Positions 13,201 through 26,100 of a stretch of DNA of 64,000 nucleotides are shown here, in pieces. A program made the position numbers and the translations under genes. The notes below the pieces were generated by a model, which worked only from the letters and a program-made list of their open reading frames with translations, was not told the DNA's origin and made no database searches. Each line of letters starts with the position of its first letter. The first letter of the stretch is position 1. Source of the stretch: Toxoplasma gondii ME49 (taxonomy: Eukaryota > Apicomplexa > Conoidasida > Eucoccidiorida > Sarcocystidae); assembly GCF_000006565.2 (NCBI RefSeq), contig NC_031471.1:1240001-1304000 (forward strand). Reading direction: 5' to 3'.

Positions 13201-16200
13201 AGAGCCGACGGAGACAAGCCATGTTGCATTTCTTCATGTAGGCAACTGGAAACCCTGCAAAGGGGCGAGAAGCAAAAAGGCAACCAGGCATACACGAATC
13301 GACTTTGATGTGTGCACTGACCTGCACAGCTGTCCTGTAACAGGGTTCTGCGAAGACAGTGTTACTCCAATCGAGAGAAAGAAGATATATCCGCAGCCAT
13401 CGAGAAGAGGTCAGGACAACAAAAGCACGAAACTCTAGCCTGTCTTCTTGAACGGCACATGCGGTAATACGGGTGGCCGACAGTTGTCACGGTGAACCCC
13501 TTGAAGAGCCTAGGAATCCACATGACGAGGAAGAACCCCGGAGCGGTGCCACTATGTCTGAATTCACTTTTGAAAAAATTATTCTACGTTTGAAAGACAG
13601 ATATGGTATGTCTCACGCTGAGTTACCTGTGGGAAGCTTTGCCTCGCAGGCCTGCGAGAAGAACTGCCTCAGTGCGATGGCACCGTTCATATTGACTGCA
13701 AAAAACAAAGTCAATTCACGCAACACAGATATGAGTTCGTTTGGTGTGGTCTTACCTGTGAAATATATGTTTATTCATTTGACCGACTACAAGAATGTGG
13801 TGCGGTGATCGTGTATCTGCGTGAAATGTTACATACAAGGATGCTGCCGACGCTATTTTGCTGCATTCGGATTTAAACATCTTTTTTATCAACGAATAGT
13901 ACGGTATTACCCAGTCATTCCCCACATCCACCTTACCAATCTTTGGTGGCCAAGACACTTTGCGTCTCCATTCGGTTGAGCACGTCCGTAGAGTTTTGCG
14001 TGAAAAGAAAAAATCGATTGCTGCAAGGCAGGCAGGACCATCTGCCTCCACATCGATCTCCTTTTGAACATCATCTAGAGGGTTATTTCCAAAATCGGTG
14101 ATAACTCCAAGTAGGTCGGACTCGGCGGCAGCGGTGGCGCTAGAAAGGGGCATGCAGCCTTGGACCGCGAAGGTTTTTTTATAAAGATGGTACGTTTCCA
14201 GAACTGAAGAGGACAACGGAGGCCAGCAGTCGCATGTTTGAGGCAAATATGAGGTGTTCCTGCTAGGTCGATTGACATGCATTCAGCATTACACTATGGA
14301 GGTGTTCGTGCACGGCTGATGCCACAGAAAAAGTGGGCACGGAGGCGCGCAGCAAGAGTCGTGAATTCCACAGGGGCTCGCCTTCGGAAAACTGCGTCTG
14401 AAACACTTGCTCGTAGGGGACTTCATCCGCGTCACCACCGATTAGGAAAGACAGTGGCGTAAATGCCGCACCCAGATGTGGTATCGCAAGCTTACACCTG
14501 ACAATTTGGGTCACCGAGAGATAAGGTAGGGTTAAAGAAATATCTTCTCCGCGACTTGTCCTCTCGTCCATGCCGATCAACTTCTCCGAACGTGTTTGGC
14601 GAACTGCATCCGTCAACGCTAGTGCTGCAGAGAGGTGTCCCGCCATAAAAAGAAAAAAGCCTTGATGACGCTCAAAGCACAGACTTGGACCGGCGCAAAA
14701 TGAATCAGAACAGGTTCAGCGGAAACATCTGTGGCATCAGTGAAAACCTCCGAAGAACAAAACTACATTCGGCATAGAAGGTGAGAGTAGGATATTCAAT
14801 TTGAAGGCTTACATCCAGTTGGCTGCTGTCCATTCTCCATACTCTTCAAGAGTATGGCCCAGTTTCGTTTCGCCTTCGCTTGTGTATACGCATTCCACCA
14901 TCCTTGCGCCGACATGACTTTCTGAAGCGCCTTAAAAAGGCTGGGATTGTTTTTCTCAACTTCGGTCCAACTCTTTGTCAGACACAAGTCCGCAATGATG
15001 GTGTGGTCTGGCGACAAACACACATGCAGAACGACAATCGCAGCAAGAATGCCGGCGTTGCTTATACAGGGAGAGAGCATAGTCATCGTGAGGAACCGGC
15101 ATCCTTGCTGCGCACTACCGAAGAGCCCACCAAATCAGAATTGAGCACGAAGTTGCTTTTGCACGACCGCAGGGGTGGGATTCCCTTTGTTGGCCTTTTG
15201 ACACAGACACAACGCGAACATCTGCTCGATGTTCAGCTACCATGTTTCAAACTCCTCACAGGTATCGACGGTTTTCACGACCTTGTCCGCGTCCAACGTG
15301 CGCACTTCATCGCCACTCCTGCAATTTAGGCGTTGTCCCTCAACTCCCTCCACGTTCCAAGGCCGAGAAAGCAGCTGGTTATTGGGGCCAATCTCCTTTA
15401 CAGCATCGCCGACGGCGATCTCTGTATGGAACATGTGGAAGCCGTGGCAGGTGAAGTAGGATTACAGCCACATTTGCCACAGAGCGCTACATGGTGACGT
15501 TTCATTCGACAAACACATCTGGGCAAACTCTGTATCCCTCATGTGCGAGTGGGGTAACTGGTAACGGGTGCCGCTGCATGTGCTTTTAAGGACTCAAAGA
15601 GGAGTAAGCGTTTTGCAATTCTCGAAGTCTTGGACCCATCTGTGCCTGGTGGCAGACTAAGCATCGTCTGGTTCACACGAAGTGACCTACCTGCACCGAG
15701 TAAGTTTAGCGCCGCATCAATCGCCGAATCTGACGTACAGAAACAAAACAGACAACGGAGACAAAATCGCAGCGCAGCGGTAGCACGTTCGTAGACAGAA
15801 TAAAGGCGCGTTGCCGCACGAAAGGACAACTGTGGACAACGCGTGACCCTGTCGAAATTTTGGTTTTTCAGGAACAGTTCCAAATGAAAGTGGTACGCTC
15901 ACACAGAAGGTGCTGCCCGAAATCCGTTTGCATTTAGGTACGAAATGCCAGATGAGAAGAGGTCTCTAGCCGATACCCTCTCCTTGTTTATCGTTCCCGA
16001 CACGGTGTCTTCCTTAGAATCCTCTTTGTGGGAACAGGCGTTCAAAACACATGAGAGGAACAACAGCCAGAGTGTCAAGCGGCCACTGGGAGCGTGTTTG
16101 ACATTTTTGTCTACAGTGAAAAAACGTGTATCAACATTCCGGAGCTGACACACCCTATTGAGATTAGCTGTTGAATGCATTCAGCTCGAGGTGCCTCGCA

Positions 16201-19200
16201 ACTTACTGCTGTGCAAGTTGCGCACACCACGACCGCGCATTGCTTTCAGCGCTTCCTCCACTGCTTGGACCAGCCGTCTCATTCGGGCAGAGACGACCAG
16301 TGCCTCAACAACTTCAGTTCGAACTTCAGGGAACTTTCGGTGAACGGGGGTTCCAATTTTTCCTAAAATAGACGTTACGCACCGAGGACCATCGTCCAAC
16401 TCTTCAATGGCAGAGAGTGATTCCTTGTAGGCCTTTCGGAATGCTGAAGAGACACGAGGAGCACCAAGCAACTGTCGGATGACTGACACGAGATAACATA
16501 AGCATAAGGACGGCAGCAACACCCGTACGGCAGGCAGGGGGGACAGAACAGAACGTACAGCCGAAGAGCCGTCTCCTTCGGGGGTGACTTGGCCTGCTAC
16601 CTCGAACGGTGAAACGCATGAAGTACAGACGGGGTCTAAAATCATGACAAGCGCATCAGCAGTATGAATTCAGGTGCAGTGAACCTGCTGGAGCTAGGCC
16701 TGCGGGTTCAACAGAAGTAGAACTCTTCCAGAAGCGTTCAATGGTGATATTCCCACTGTGTTAAGCGCTGCAATTCCGTGGAACATCGGACGAACCTAAC
16801 GAACACACGAGAGTGGTACTATTCTCGTGCCCTTTGACTATCAGCAGCTGCTGTAGACGCTTACTTTGTTCGAATTGGGATACTACTGGACCACATACGG
16901 GTTCTGATCGCATAAAGCAACAGGTCAACGCATTCAATACGATGTGGTTCGAGAAAGTTACGAGAGAGTATTGCAAGCACTCACTACCCTCAATCGCAAG
17001 TCGACGTCACTGTCTATGCGCAACACGAGAACGACGCTGCACCACTTACGAATCCTAAAGCTGTCACAAGCAACGCGACACACTGAAAAATCATGTAACA
17101 CTGAATATTTCTGTCCCCCGAATTTCTGCGAATTTGGTCTGACATCAAGCAGGAAAACTATATCACTACCAGTATGAAGTGACTGTCCAGACGCACCACA
17201 TCGTGTGGACTTACGATCGCTTCCTGCTCTGCCTGACCGTAACTGATGCGTGCGGCCGTCTGGTGATCCTGGTGCTCCCTCATCCGTCCGTTCATTCACG
17301 GATACGTTTTGCGAAACGCGATCTGAATCTGATCCCGATACCATCGGTGTTGTAGGGCCCGGCTGAAGGTGACCAGCGACAGCAACCTCCTCATCAGAAG
17401 TCGGCGGTGCCAGGAGTGACGGCTCCCCTTCAGGAGACTGGCTAGGACCAAGGGGACCAGCACTGGAGGCCTTCTCATCCGGAGTCGGCGGTGACCTGGA
17501 CACGTGCTGCACGTCTTCTTTGACGGGTGTGATTGGACCACCACGGGGAGCGAGCCTCACTAAAGGTTGGGATAATTCTGAAGCTTTCTCTGGCTTCTCG
17601 CCTAATGAGTCTGCTGACGGCATCCCTGTCGTTCTGCTCTGGGACTCACCATCTCCGGCTGGCATCGGAGTGGGGCCCGCTGATGTCGTCTTCTCAGATC
17701 CTTGTACCACCGACGGGGGTCCGGATGAAGTTCTACCGGATCCCGCTCCTGTAAACTTTTCGGCGTCCTGTGTCTCTGCTGCATCAGCGCCTCCTGCTCC
17801 CCTGCCACTTCCTGATGCTGGCGACGCGGGTCCGGGTGACGTTCTACCGGATCGCGCTCCTGTAGACTTTTCGGCGTCCTGTGTCTCCGTTGCATCAACG
17901 CCTTCTTTTACCTTGCCGCTCCCCGGCTTCAGCCACAGGGGTCCGCCTGATGTTTTACCGGATCCCGGTCGTGCGGACGTTTCGGCGTCCTGTGTCTCTG
18001 CTGCATCAGCGCCTCCTGCTCCCCTGCCACTTCCTGATGCTAGCGACGCGGGTCCGGGTGACGTTCTACCGGATCGCGCTCCTGCGGGCCTTTCGGCGTC
18101 CTGTGTCTCTGCTGCATCAGCGCCTCCTGCTCCCCTGCCACTTCCTGATGCTGGCGACGCGGGTCCGGGTGACGTTCTACCGGATCGCGCTCCTGCGGGC
18201 TTTTCGGCGTCCTGTGTCTCTGCTGCATCAGCGCCTCCTGCTCCCCTGCCACTTCCTGATGCTGGCGACGCGGGTCCGGGTGACGTTCTACCGGATCGCG
18301 CTCCTGCGGGCTTTTCGGCGTCCTGTGTCTCTGCTGCATCAGCGCCTCCTGCTCCCCTGCCACTTCCTGATGCTGGCGACGCGGGTCCGGGTGACGTTCT
18401 ACCGGATCGCGCTCCTGTAGACTTTTCGGCGTCCTGTGTCTCCGTTGCATCAACGCCTTCTTTTACCTTGCCGCTCCCCGGCTTCAGCCACAGGGGTCCG
18501 CCTGATGTTTTACCGGATCTCGGTCGTGCGGACTTTTCGGCGTCCTGTGTCTCTGCTGCATCAGCGCCTCCTGCTCCCCTGCCACTTCCTGATGCTGGCG
18601 ACGCGGGTCCGGGTGACGTTCTACCGGATCGCGCTCCTGTAGACTTTTCGGCGTCCTGTGTCTCCGTTGCATCGACGCCTTCTTTTACCTTGCCGCTCCC
18701 CGGCTTCAGCCACAGGGGTCCGCCTGATGTTTTACCGGATCCCGGTCGTGCGGACTTTTCGGCGTCCTGTGTCTCTGCTGCATCAGCGCCTCCTGCTCCC
18801 CTGCCACTTCCTGATGCTGGCGACGCGGGTCCGGGTGACGTTCTACCGGATCGCGCTCCTGTAGACTTTTCGGCGTCCTGTGTCTCCGTTGCATCAACGC
18901 CTTCTTTTACCTTGCCGCTCCCCGGCTTCAGCCACAGGGGTCCGCCTGATGTTTTACCGGATCCCGGTCGTGCGGACTTTTCGGCGTCCTGTGTCTCTGC
19001 TGCATCAGCGCCTCCTGCTCCCCTGCCACTTCCTGATGCTAGCGACGCGGGTCCGGGTGACGTTCTACCGGATCGCGCTCCTGTAGACTTTTCGGTGTCC
19101 TGTGTGTCTGCTATACCAGCGCCTTCTTTTACCTTGCCGCTCCCTGGTTTCAGCCACACGGGTCCGGCTGTGGTTCTACTGTCTCGCACTCCCGTGTGTT

Positions 19201-20112
19201 TGCCTGTATCCTTCGTATCTGAAGCACCGGTTTCCTTGTTGGGCGTCTTATTGTGTTCGATAATCAGCGTATTCACGTATTTGGCATCACCAAACCCACC
19301 GCTTGTGGGTATGGCCGGTTTCCGTTCGTCCGGCTCCTCTCTGACGAGCACATGTGTCGCCATGGCTTTAGAACCGTCGTCTGCAGAACCTTTTGAGCTG
19401 GGGGGCGGGGGGGAGGGCGACCGCGGTCGGCGGCCTTTGTTTATGTCAACATGCAGCGTTACGATATGTCTGGTTTGCTGCGGTTGTCTAGTTGGTTCAG
19501 ATGCAGGTGATGTTACTGGCTCGGGCTGCTGGGTTGGAGTAGGAGAACTTCCTTCCACCAGGTAGGAGTCTCCGGTTGCATAAAGATTCACTGGTTTCAA
19601 ATCACCGGACCACAACCCTGTGCCACCCCGTGAAGGGACTTTAACCTCAACTTGCTTCCATTTCCTTCTGACAATGGAGGACGAACGACGCGGAGGGCCA
19701 CCCGGTGAGTTCGAGCCGGTTCCAGCCGATCCCCCGGAGGCACCACTCTCATTGATCGAGTCTCTATGTACGAGTCCGTCAGATGTAGCCTCTATTCTGG
19801 GCCATACAGCCGCAGAAAAGAAGCACACGATGACGAGGGCGTACACGGTTTTTTTGCGCAATGCACTGCAGCCCCCGTCGGCGGACTGGGAGATCCCTGA
19901 AAGAGGGAAAGAAACAGAACTTCAGCACCAGTGTCGCAAACGCCTTGGAGCAATATTGTGCACTGGACATGACCGCTGCCAATATTCCACATGTGTCCGG
20001 AATATCCCAATAAGAACCGGCGACAGCGTGCGGACTCTCTCACTTGACTCACCGTCCAGCCGCTGCCGCAGGGGGACCGGGTGCCCAGATACCAGTACTT
20101 CGACTTTGGCAT
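10242..20112 (-). CDS. Large secretory/membrane protein with repeats
   Basis: Not recognised. The model has 17 exons and 1813 residues: 20053-20112, 17215-19885, 17050-17138, 16207-16471, 15691-15729, 15260-15421, 14813-15007, 14496-14624, 13937-14203, 13627-13695, 13135-13254, 12658-12996, 11913-12236, 11227-11526, 10761-11021, 10435-10494, 10242-10333. Exon lengths and phases all fit, and the total is a multiple of three. Exon 2 has no early ATG, so the start is taken from MPKSKYWYLG in exon 1; that join is the weakest. A hydrophobic core at about residues 33-47 looks like a recessed signal peptide. Repeats span about 243-752. A second hydrophobic stretch (about 924-943, MIFQCVALLVTALGFLLG) could be a membrane helix. 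The C-terminal 870 residues are helical in look, with 16 or so scattered cysteines. Architecture suggests a rhoptry, dense-granule or surface protein; this is inference. Alternatives are two genes split near 17.1 kb, or an early end at 12581. Confidence 0.6.
17050..17138 (-). other. Hydrophobic exon: membrane helix or alternative signal peptide
   Basis: This 89-nt exon fits between the repeat exon (phase 1 in, after a 76-nt intron with GTAAGT donor) and the next exon (phase 0 out, GTAAGT donor). It encodes a basic, polar lead and then MIFQCVALLVTALGF, which continues into LLGAPRVSSA of the next exon. Read as part of one long protein it is a transmembrane segment. Read from its internal ATG (17094) it is a textbook signal peptide with a likely cleavage after SSA, which would start a separate 888-residue secreted protein ending at 10242. 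Confidence 0.6.
17690..19215 (-). repeat. Tandem 111-bp coding repeat, two alternating types
   Basis: About 14 units of 111 bp (37 residues) lie inside exon 2 of the large minus-strand gene. Each unit begins DAEK or a close variant and ends in ETQ. Type A carries SGRTSPGPASPASGSGRG and type B carries SGKTSGGPLWLKPGSGKV. Reading from the N-terminus the middle order is A-B-A-B-A-B-A-A-A-A-B-A, with a diverged B-like first unit and a diverged partial last unit. Most copies are nearly identical at the DNA level, which points to recent duplication or homogenisation. Because the unit length is a multiple of three, the opposite strand is also open across the array. Confidence 0.93.
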
Positions 20113-23102
20113 GTGAATTGCACGGCCTAAATTGAGGCCAGTGCTACAACTCACCCAGCCCTGACAGGAGTTTTCTACAGGTGACCTAGAGTCGAGTGTT
20201 AGTAAGGAAGTGTGTTTGCCTTAGATACAGTCTCTGCTAGCAGCTGCGAGGCAAAACCACGGCAAATCTGGGGAGGACAGGACTAGCGCCTTGTCTCTAA
20301 CAAAGGAATAGGATTCTAGCTGCGAAAACCCCCTCGGGTGTTATAGAAAAGCGGGTTTATAGCTAAACGTACCTGAGGACAAGAACCACAGACTGGCCAT
20401 GGTGCCGGTGCCTTGAGCAGGGTCTCCTTGTTGGCGAAAAACATTCGGAGCCGGGTGCCACGCGAGACGGGCCCAGTCTTCCAGTTACTCAGAGGGGTTA
20501 CATGCCCTTCCCAGACCACTCAGAAAGAATACGGAACTGAACAAGAAAAAACGATTCACAGAAAATGCAAAAGTTGTCGCAGTTTCAGAAGACGGGTCAT
20601 CGAAAATTGCAGGCAGGCCGGGTCTTGTCTGTCCTGAGGGGTATCCTCGCGCGCCTGGGAGCGGCACCAGATCTCGTTCGCTGGGAGGGGTATAGACAAC
20701 TGGCCTTTATTATCGGCGAAACAGGTACGTAAGTGCGGCTATTTGTCGCCACAGTAAAACGAATGCGTCATCAATGGACAGGGAATGCCGCGGATAGCGA
20801 CTACTCACTGCTTTACCCCAAGGAACGACAGAAACACGAGGGGCTCGCTGGGGTTTCGGCTCGACATCGCTCGCTCGCCTGAGCATGTGCCTTCCACCCC
20901 CGAAATCGGCGTCTTCTAGGCTGCGATTGACCGCTTGAGCTGGACGGGATGGACAGGCCTCCGGTGTGGCGTGTCTGGCGCCGATTGAGAGGAGAAGTCT
21001 CTGGGATCTCTTGTTATTTTGTCGTTGTTTTCTCACGATATAAACAGCAAGTTTCCGTGAGGACTCAAGCGCAAAAGTTCACGATACGTGCATGACTGGA
21101 ATGCAGTGACCGACTGTCAGTCACCAAACCGACGAGCCGTAGTACACACGAGCTGGGAAGACATTGACACGGGCGCCTCGCTACTCGTCCACCCGCTGCA
21201 TGCCGGGCTAAATTCTTACGGTGGCCGCCTGGAGGGCAAACTGAATTTTTATCCATCATGTCTTGTACTCGTTTAGTCGATCTCAACTCTGAGCTAGCTT
21301 TTGCGGGGAGGGGTCTAACGGAAGTAATAGCAGACTCATCAGCGGCGATGGCATTTCTCGCTGGCGCTAGTAGAGACAACTAGAGTTTTCGCTAGCATTT
21401 CGAGGCACAAGAGGATTTCGTGATGCAAACAGCTGTTCAAGTATGTTGGCCCAAAGGACTAGATGGTAGGGAATTGACCGGAAAACTGGCGTCGTTCGAC
21501 TCAGAAAAAGGCGTTATAGCAAAAGAATTAGTTACCCGACAGTTTGTACTCAGAATGGCAAGAGTTTTGGAGTTTGAAACAAGATCCGTTGCTCGGCAAT
21601 TCAGTGTTGTAGTGCGAACCTGCCTTGGGACTTCGAGAGATACTTAGGGCCGGGGGCTCCACAGCGCGTTGCGTCGAATGCTTCAGCTACCTTAAGGTAC
21701 TTTCATGGCGACAGCTCTTTTTTCACTCCAATACTCGATTGTAACAATCCTCTAACTTCAAAGGAATGCTCATTTGTAGTGTCTAGCCTCCATGGAGGGG
21801 TTTAGGAAGACGTGGAGTCCACTCGTCACACGGGGGAACGGTGCGTTGTGTGTGTGTTTCACCGCTGAGTTGACTTCTGCTGAAGTGGTAGCACAGCTTA
21901 ACACACATATTGGACTTCTTATAGACTTGGAGAAACCTATGTGGCCATTCGACAATGGACGCGCAATGCCCCTAATCTTCATGAATATGTAGACTGGCGA
22001 GTATTTCGGTTTTAATCAAGTCTCTTGCCCCTAGCGACTTACACCGTAGACGGGCTGTCGGAAGCAGTAGGTGGCCCTGTAACAACTTTATAGGCAAAAC
22101 AAGTTCTCGGCACAATGAATTGTGAGCAAGGATGCAATCGACTCAGAATTTCTATCCACATACTCCCGTCCCCTTCCTCTCCTGGACTACAGTCCCGTCC
22201 TGTTTGGCAGCGGGAAGACATGAGTACCATCCGGCGTTAGGGTACAAGGAACTTGACAAGCATTACTAGCGTTATATAAACGACATCACGATTTTAGATA
22301 AAACACAGCGGATCACTGGTTTTTGACTGCTGATTGGTATGTACTCTGCTTTTTAAGGCCCTTCATTGATAATTTTTTTGCCCTACGCCGTTGACCTTTC
22401 CGAATGTACCACTACATGCAAACATATTTGCTCTTCAGGACCTGTCGACCTTTCATTCACAACGGGCTGCTGACCTACAGGAAAAGACGGTGAGATGTCT
22501 GTCCTCATCTGCGTTGCTACAGAAAAATAGGAAGTAACGCGACTTCACTACAGCGTTCACAGCAGATTGAAATCGTGTGGTCGTCTCGAAAGCGTCGAAG
22601 TCTGTTACAATTTCTTTGGGCCCGATGTTAAATATGGAGAAACAGAGTCATTCTATCCGTGGGAGGAGCGCTTGTGTTTTCTTGGCCTTGTTCGTATGTA
22701 CCAACACCGTGGATGCTGTGTTTTAGGAAAGCCGTCTAAAGGAAGATCTGCCGTTTACTGCATGGGGGGAATAATGCGAATGCAGGACGCGGAACGCATC
22801 CTGTCAGCGATTCCTGGAGAACTGAACTAGTAGTCGTAGACAGCTGAAGTTGGGTAAAGGCCTCTACGAATATAAATTTTCGGAAACATCCGGCGTTCAC
22901 CTGAAAATACCTTCCGCCAGACTGTCTTCAGAGGGGGTAATACAAATAATGAAGGGCGAAAACTCCGTGAAAAGTTTGAGAAGTTTTGTGTCTTTGACAA
23001 AAAGAGCAAACGACAACTGACGTGCGGTCGCCGTTCCGTTTCACTGCCACTGGACCGGTGTAAATGGCTGAAATCACGAAAGAGTTCATGCCGAGTAACG
23101 CA
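20113..23102. other. Intergenic region, upstream of the repeat-protein gene
   Basis: This 3-kb gap separates the NSF stop from the putative start of the large repeat protein, both on the minus strand. It must hold the NSF 3' UTR and the promoter and 5' UTR of the next gene, and could hide an additional 5' exon of that gene. Frames such as plus 22567-22830 start at non-ATG codons and lack convincing splice partners. No gene is called. Confidence 0.5.
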
Positions 23103-26100
23103 TCAGAAGGGCATTGGGTCATAACTCCCCTCGTAGCCACAATCGTGTAAGCACTGAAGGAACGGGCCACATTTGATGGGACCTGAAAGTCACAGTATGT
23201 CACATCAAGACACAAGCACAACCGGACTTTGTCGGCAATGACAAAACATTTTACCTGCGAGTATCCTAGTAAACAGGAATGTTCGAAGCATGTCAAAGTG
23301 AGCGCTTCTGATCAGGGTCACGAGTGCGTGACCACTACCTCTGTTTACCGAACAATTTCTGTTACTCTGCAGTTACATCTCACTACCGCGCCATCAATGC
23401 TACCATTGTGCCGCCGAAATCCTGACCCATGAAACTACTAGGCTTGGAGTGTTAGTTTTGTAGAGTGGTTTGATGGTTCTGATCCTGCGACTGTAGACTT
23501 ACGAGTAACTTTCCCTCTATTTTTGTGGCTGGGGAAATAGTGCCGCAGACACGAAAGAAGCTCCATTTTTGAATGAACGCTTACCGGGCTTCGAAAACTC
23601 CTTGGCCATATCAGTAACCAGGAGAAGCTGTTTGATGCTCACGTCATGAACCTTGCCAGACTCGCAGACCTTTACACACGGAAAGCACCAAGCAAACAAG
23701 GACTGCTGTTCAGTCCCTTCCATGACGTACGACACCATTGTGTCGGAGACGCCTTCGCAGTATTTCCACTGGGACGCAAGGGCAGAGTGTTCTTGAATTG
23801 AATTTTCTAAGTGGTTCTAACCGCTTAACTAATCAGAGGACGAAAAACTCGAGCTCACACTATACCCTATACCGCGTGCGATTTCGTCTCTGGTGCCTGG
23901 CATTTTATCACTTCACGACACCCGAAGATTCACAGAAAACTAACGACCACTCCGGACGACGTATCTACGCAGCCACAAGCGAACGCCCTCGTGTTCTCTT
24001 CTGACATCTCTTTGTTTTACACATCGTCAAAAGTGAATGGATGTGCATGGGTTTGAATATCTAATCGACACGGTCTCTTTGCCAAAACCGCTTCGCCACG
24101 ACCCTCCGGGGATCTCGACAACCCTCCATGTTACGCTGCTGACACACGCGTGCTGTCTTGGAGCATCCCAGCGGCTGCGAGAAAGGAGCTTGTGGCCTGT
24201 GAGGCATGCTACCGCGCTGCGAGTGGGCGGTCTGTCTAATGATGTCTTCCCTCAAAACTTCAAAAACTGGATGTGCAAAGCTGAGTGTCGCTGTACTGAC
24301 CAACGAAATTTCCTCCGGGGGAAAGACATGACGACTCCCGCAGTGTGCCTGAAGGACCGTCCGAATTTGGTGAGGACCGCGAACGAGCGGGACTTGCAAG
24401 GAAACATTGAAAGCCTTAGCAACGCCTGCCTCCTGAGAACAAGGAAGAACAAAACAAGGTCGTTCACTCTAGACTGATGTGGTTTCGCCTCTAGCACCAG
24501 CAGGTTTGAAAGCCAGCACAAAACGCGGAAGCCAAAAAGTCTCTCCACCCCGCAAGATGCCTCGAGGGAATGTAAAGATCCTTCTCAAGCGCAACCAAAA
24601 CGGCTGCTTTCCTTGTAAAAAACGGATAAGTTTGGTAGATGATTCTGGCGTCTCGCCGGCACCAGGCAACTACATTACCTTCATGAAATCGAATTCAGAG
24701 GTAGTGGCGAGGATAAGGAGGCGACGGTTTTCTTTCGCAGGCATCTTCTTCACCAGGACAACGAGAGCCTGAAGGACGGCGTTGCTGAACCGCGGACCTA
24801 TGGGAGTGAAGTCGATAAGCCGTTCGATGTTGTCGATCATCACTGTCAAAACAGACAAGCAAAGCGGTTGCACGAATGTAGAATGCAAACAAAAACACAG
24901 TGGCGTCTCGCCAGAGACGCATACCAGAACCGACGAACCCGCTCATTGGGCAGTGCCGAGCAACTGAAAATCTGCATGCGTCTAATACATATATATATAT
25001 ATATATATATACGCATATACGTATCTATCTATCGATCTATATATATATATATATAATATGGATCTGCAAGTGGTGCTGGCGAAGATGTTTTCGCCCAATC
25101 CATATCTCAGCATCGCACTGCCACACCCAAGAGGCATTTATTTTCTGTGCATTCACTTCTTGAGGACTTGCGAGTGTATCTGCTAGCGCCTTTCTACTCG
25201 CGGGATCGGGAAGCCGATACGAGCTGTAGGGGTCAGGACCATGTGCCCACCTGTGGTAGAGACGAGAAATGTGACTTTCCCTTTAGCATGTCAAAAAACA
25301 AACAGAAGAAGCTTACGCAAAGAAAGAGGGCTTTTGTACGCGTCGTCGAATGTCCGTGACAAAGAATTCGTCCGAGCGGCCTCCTGACAAACATGACACA
25401 CGCACGAACCCGCCGCACCAACCGGCGACGCAAGCCCTCATGGGTGGAACATCCAGACTCGAAGACATTGGCAGGCAGGTTTGTGTACGTGAAGTAACAG
25501 TTTGGTAGACAGGAATGAAAAGAGCTTGATAGAGGTACATAAACACACCAATAGGCATAGGCACGTAGACTGATGTAGATAAATGGACACACTGATAGAC
25601 ATAGGTAGGTATGTAGACAGGGTGATGTAGATACAGAAAGGAAGGGGAGAAAGGGAAAACGACACGAGGTGTTCTAGTCGTTCAAGATGTGAAGTCTGCA
25701 TGGCTCGCTCCTCCTGCATCGCAAAAATGCGTGCAGGTACGTAATCATGTCGAAGGACAAAATGCATAAGCACATGTTTACAAATTGACACATGCAGGGA
25801 GGTTTAAAAACAACTGCGTGTCTGCTTTGTTTCTGCTGTGTTCTGGAGTTTGCGCCCGTAACAAAGCATCCGAGTTTCGGAACAGATTTCTCCCCGTCAA
25901 CCTGGAGGTGCTTGAGAAGTGCGGCTTTTCTGTGCCGCCGCTTCTCAACAGTCTTTGCACCCTACGTTGCATCCAAACGCCTCGTTGCTGGCCCCACGAA
26001 GTGACTGAACCTGTGTCGCCTACATAGTGTCTCTGACTACCCCTCACAAAAGGTAAACTTTGCAGAAGTCCAGCAGCGTGGAGATATACAACTCCGTCGT

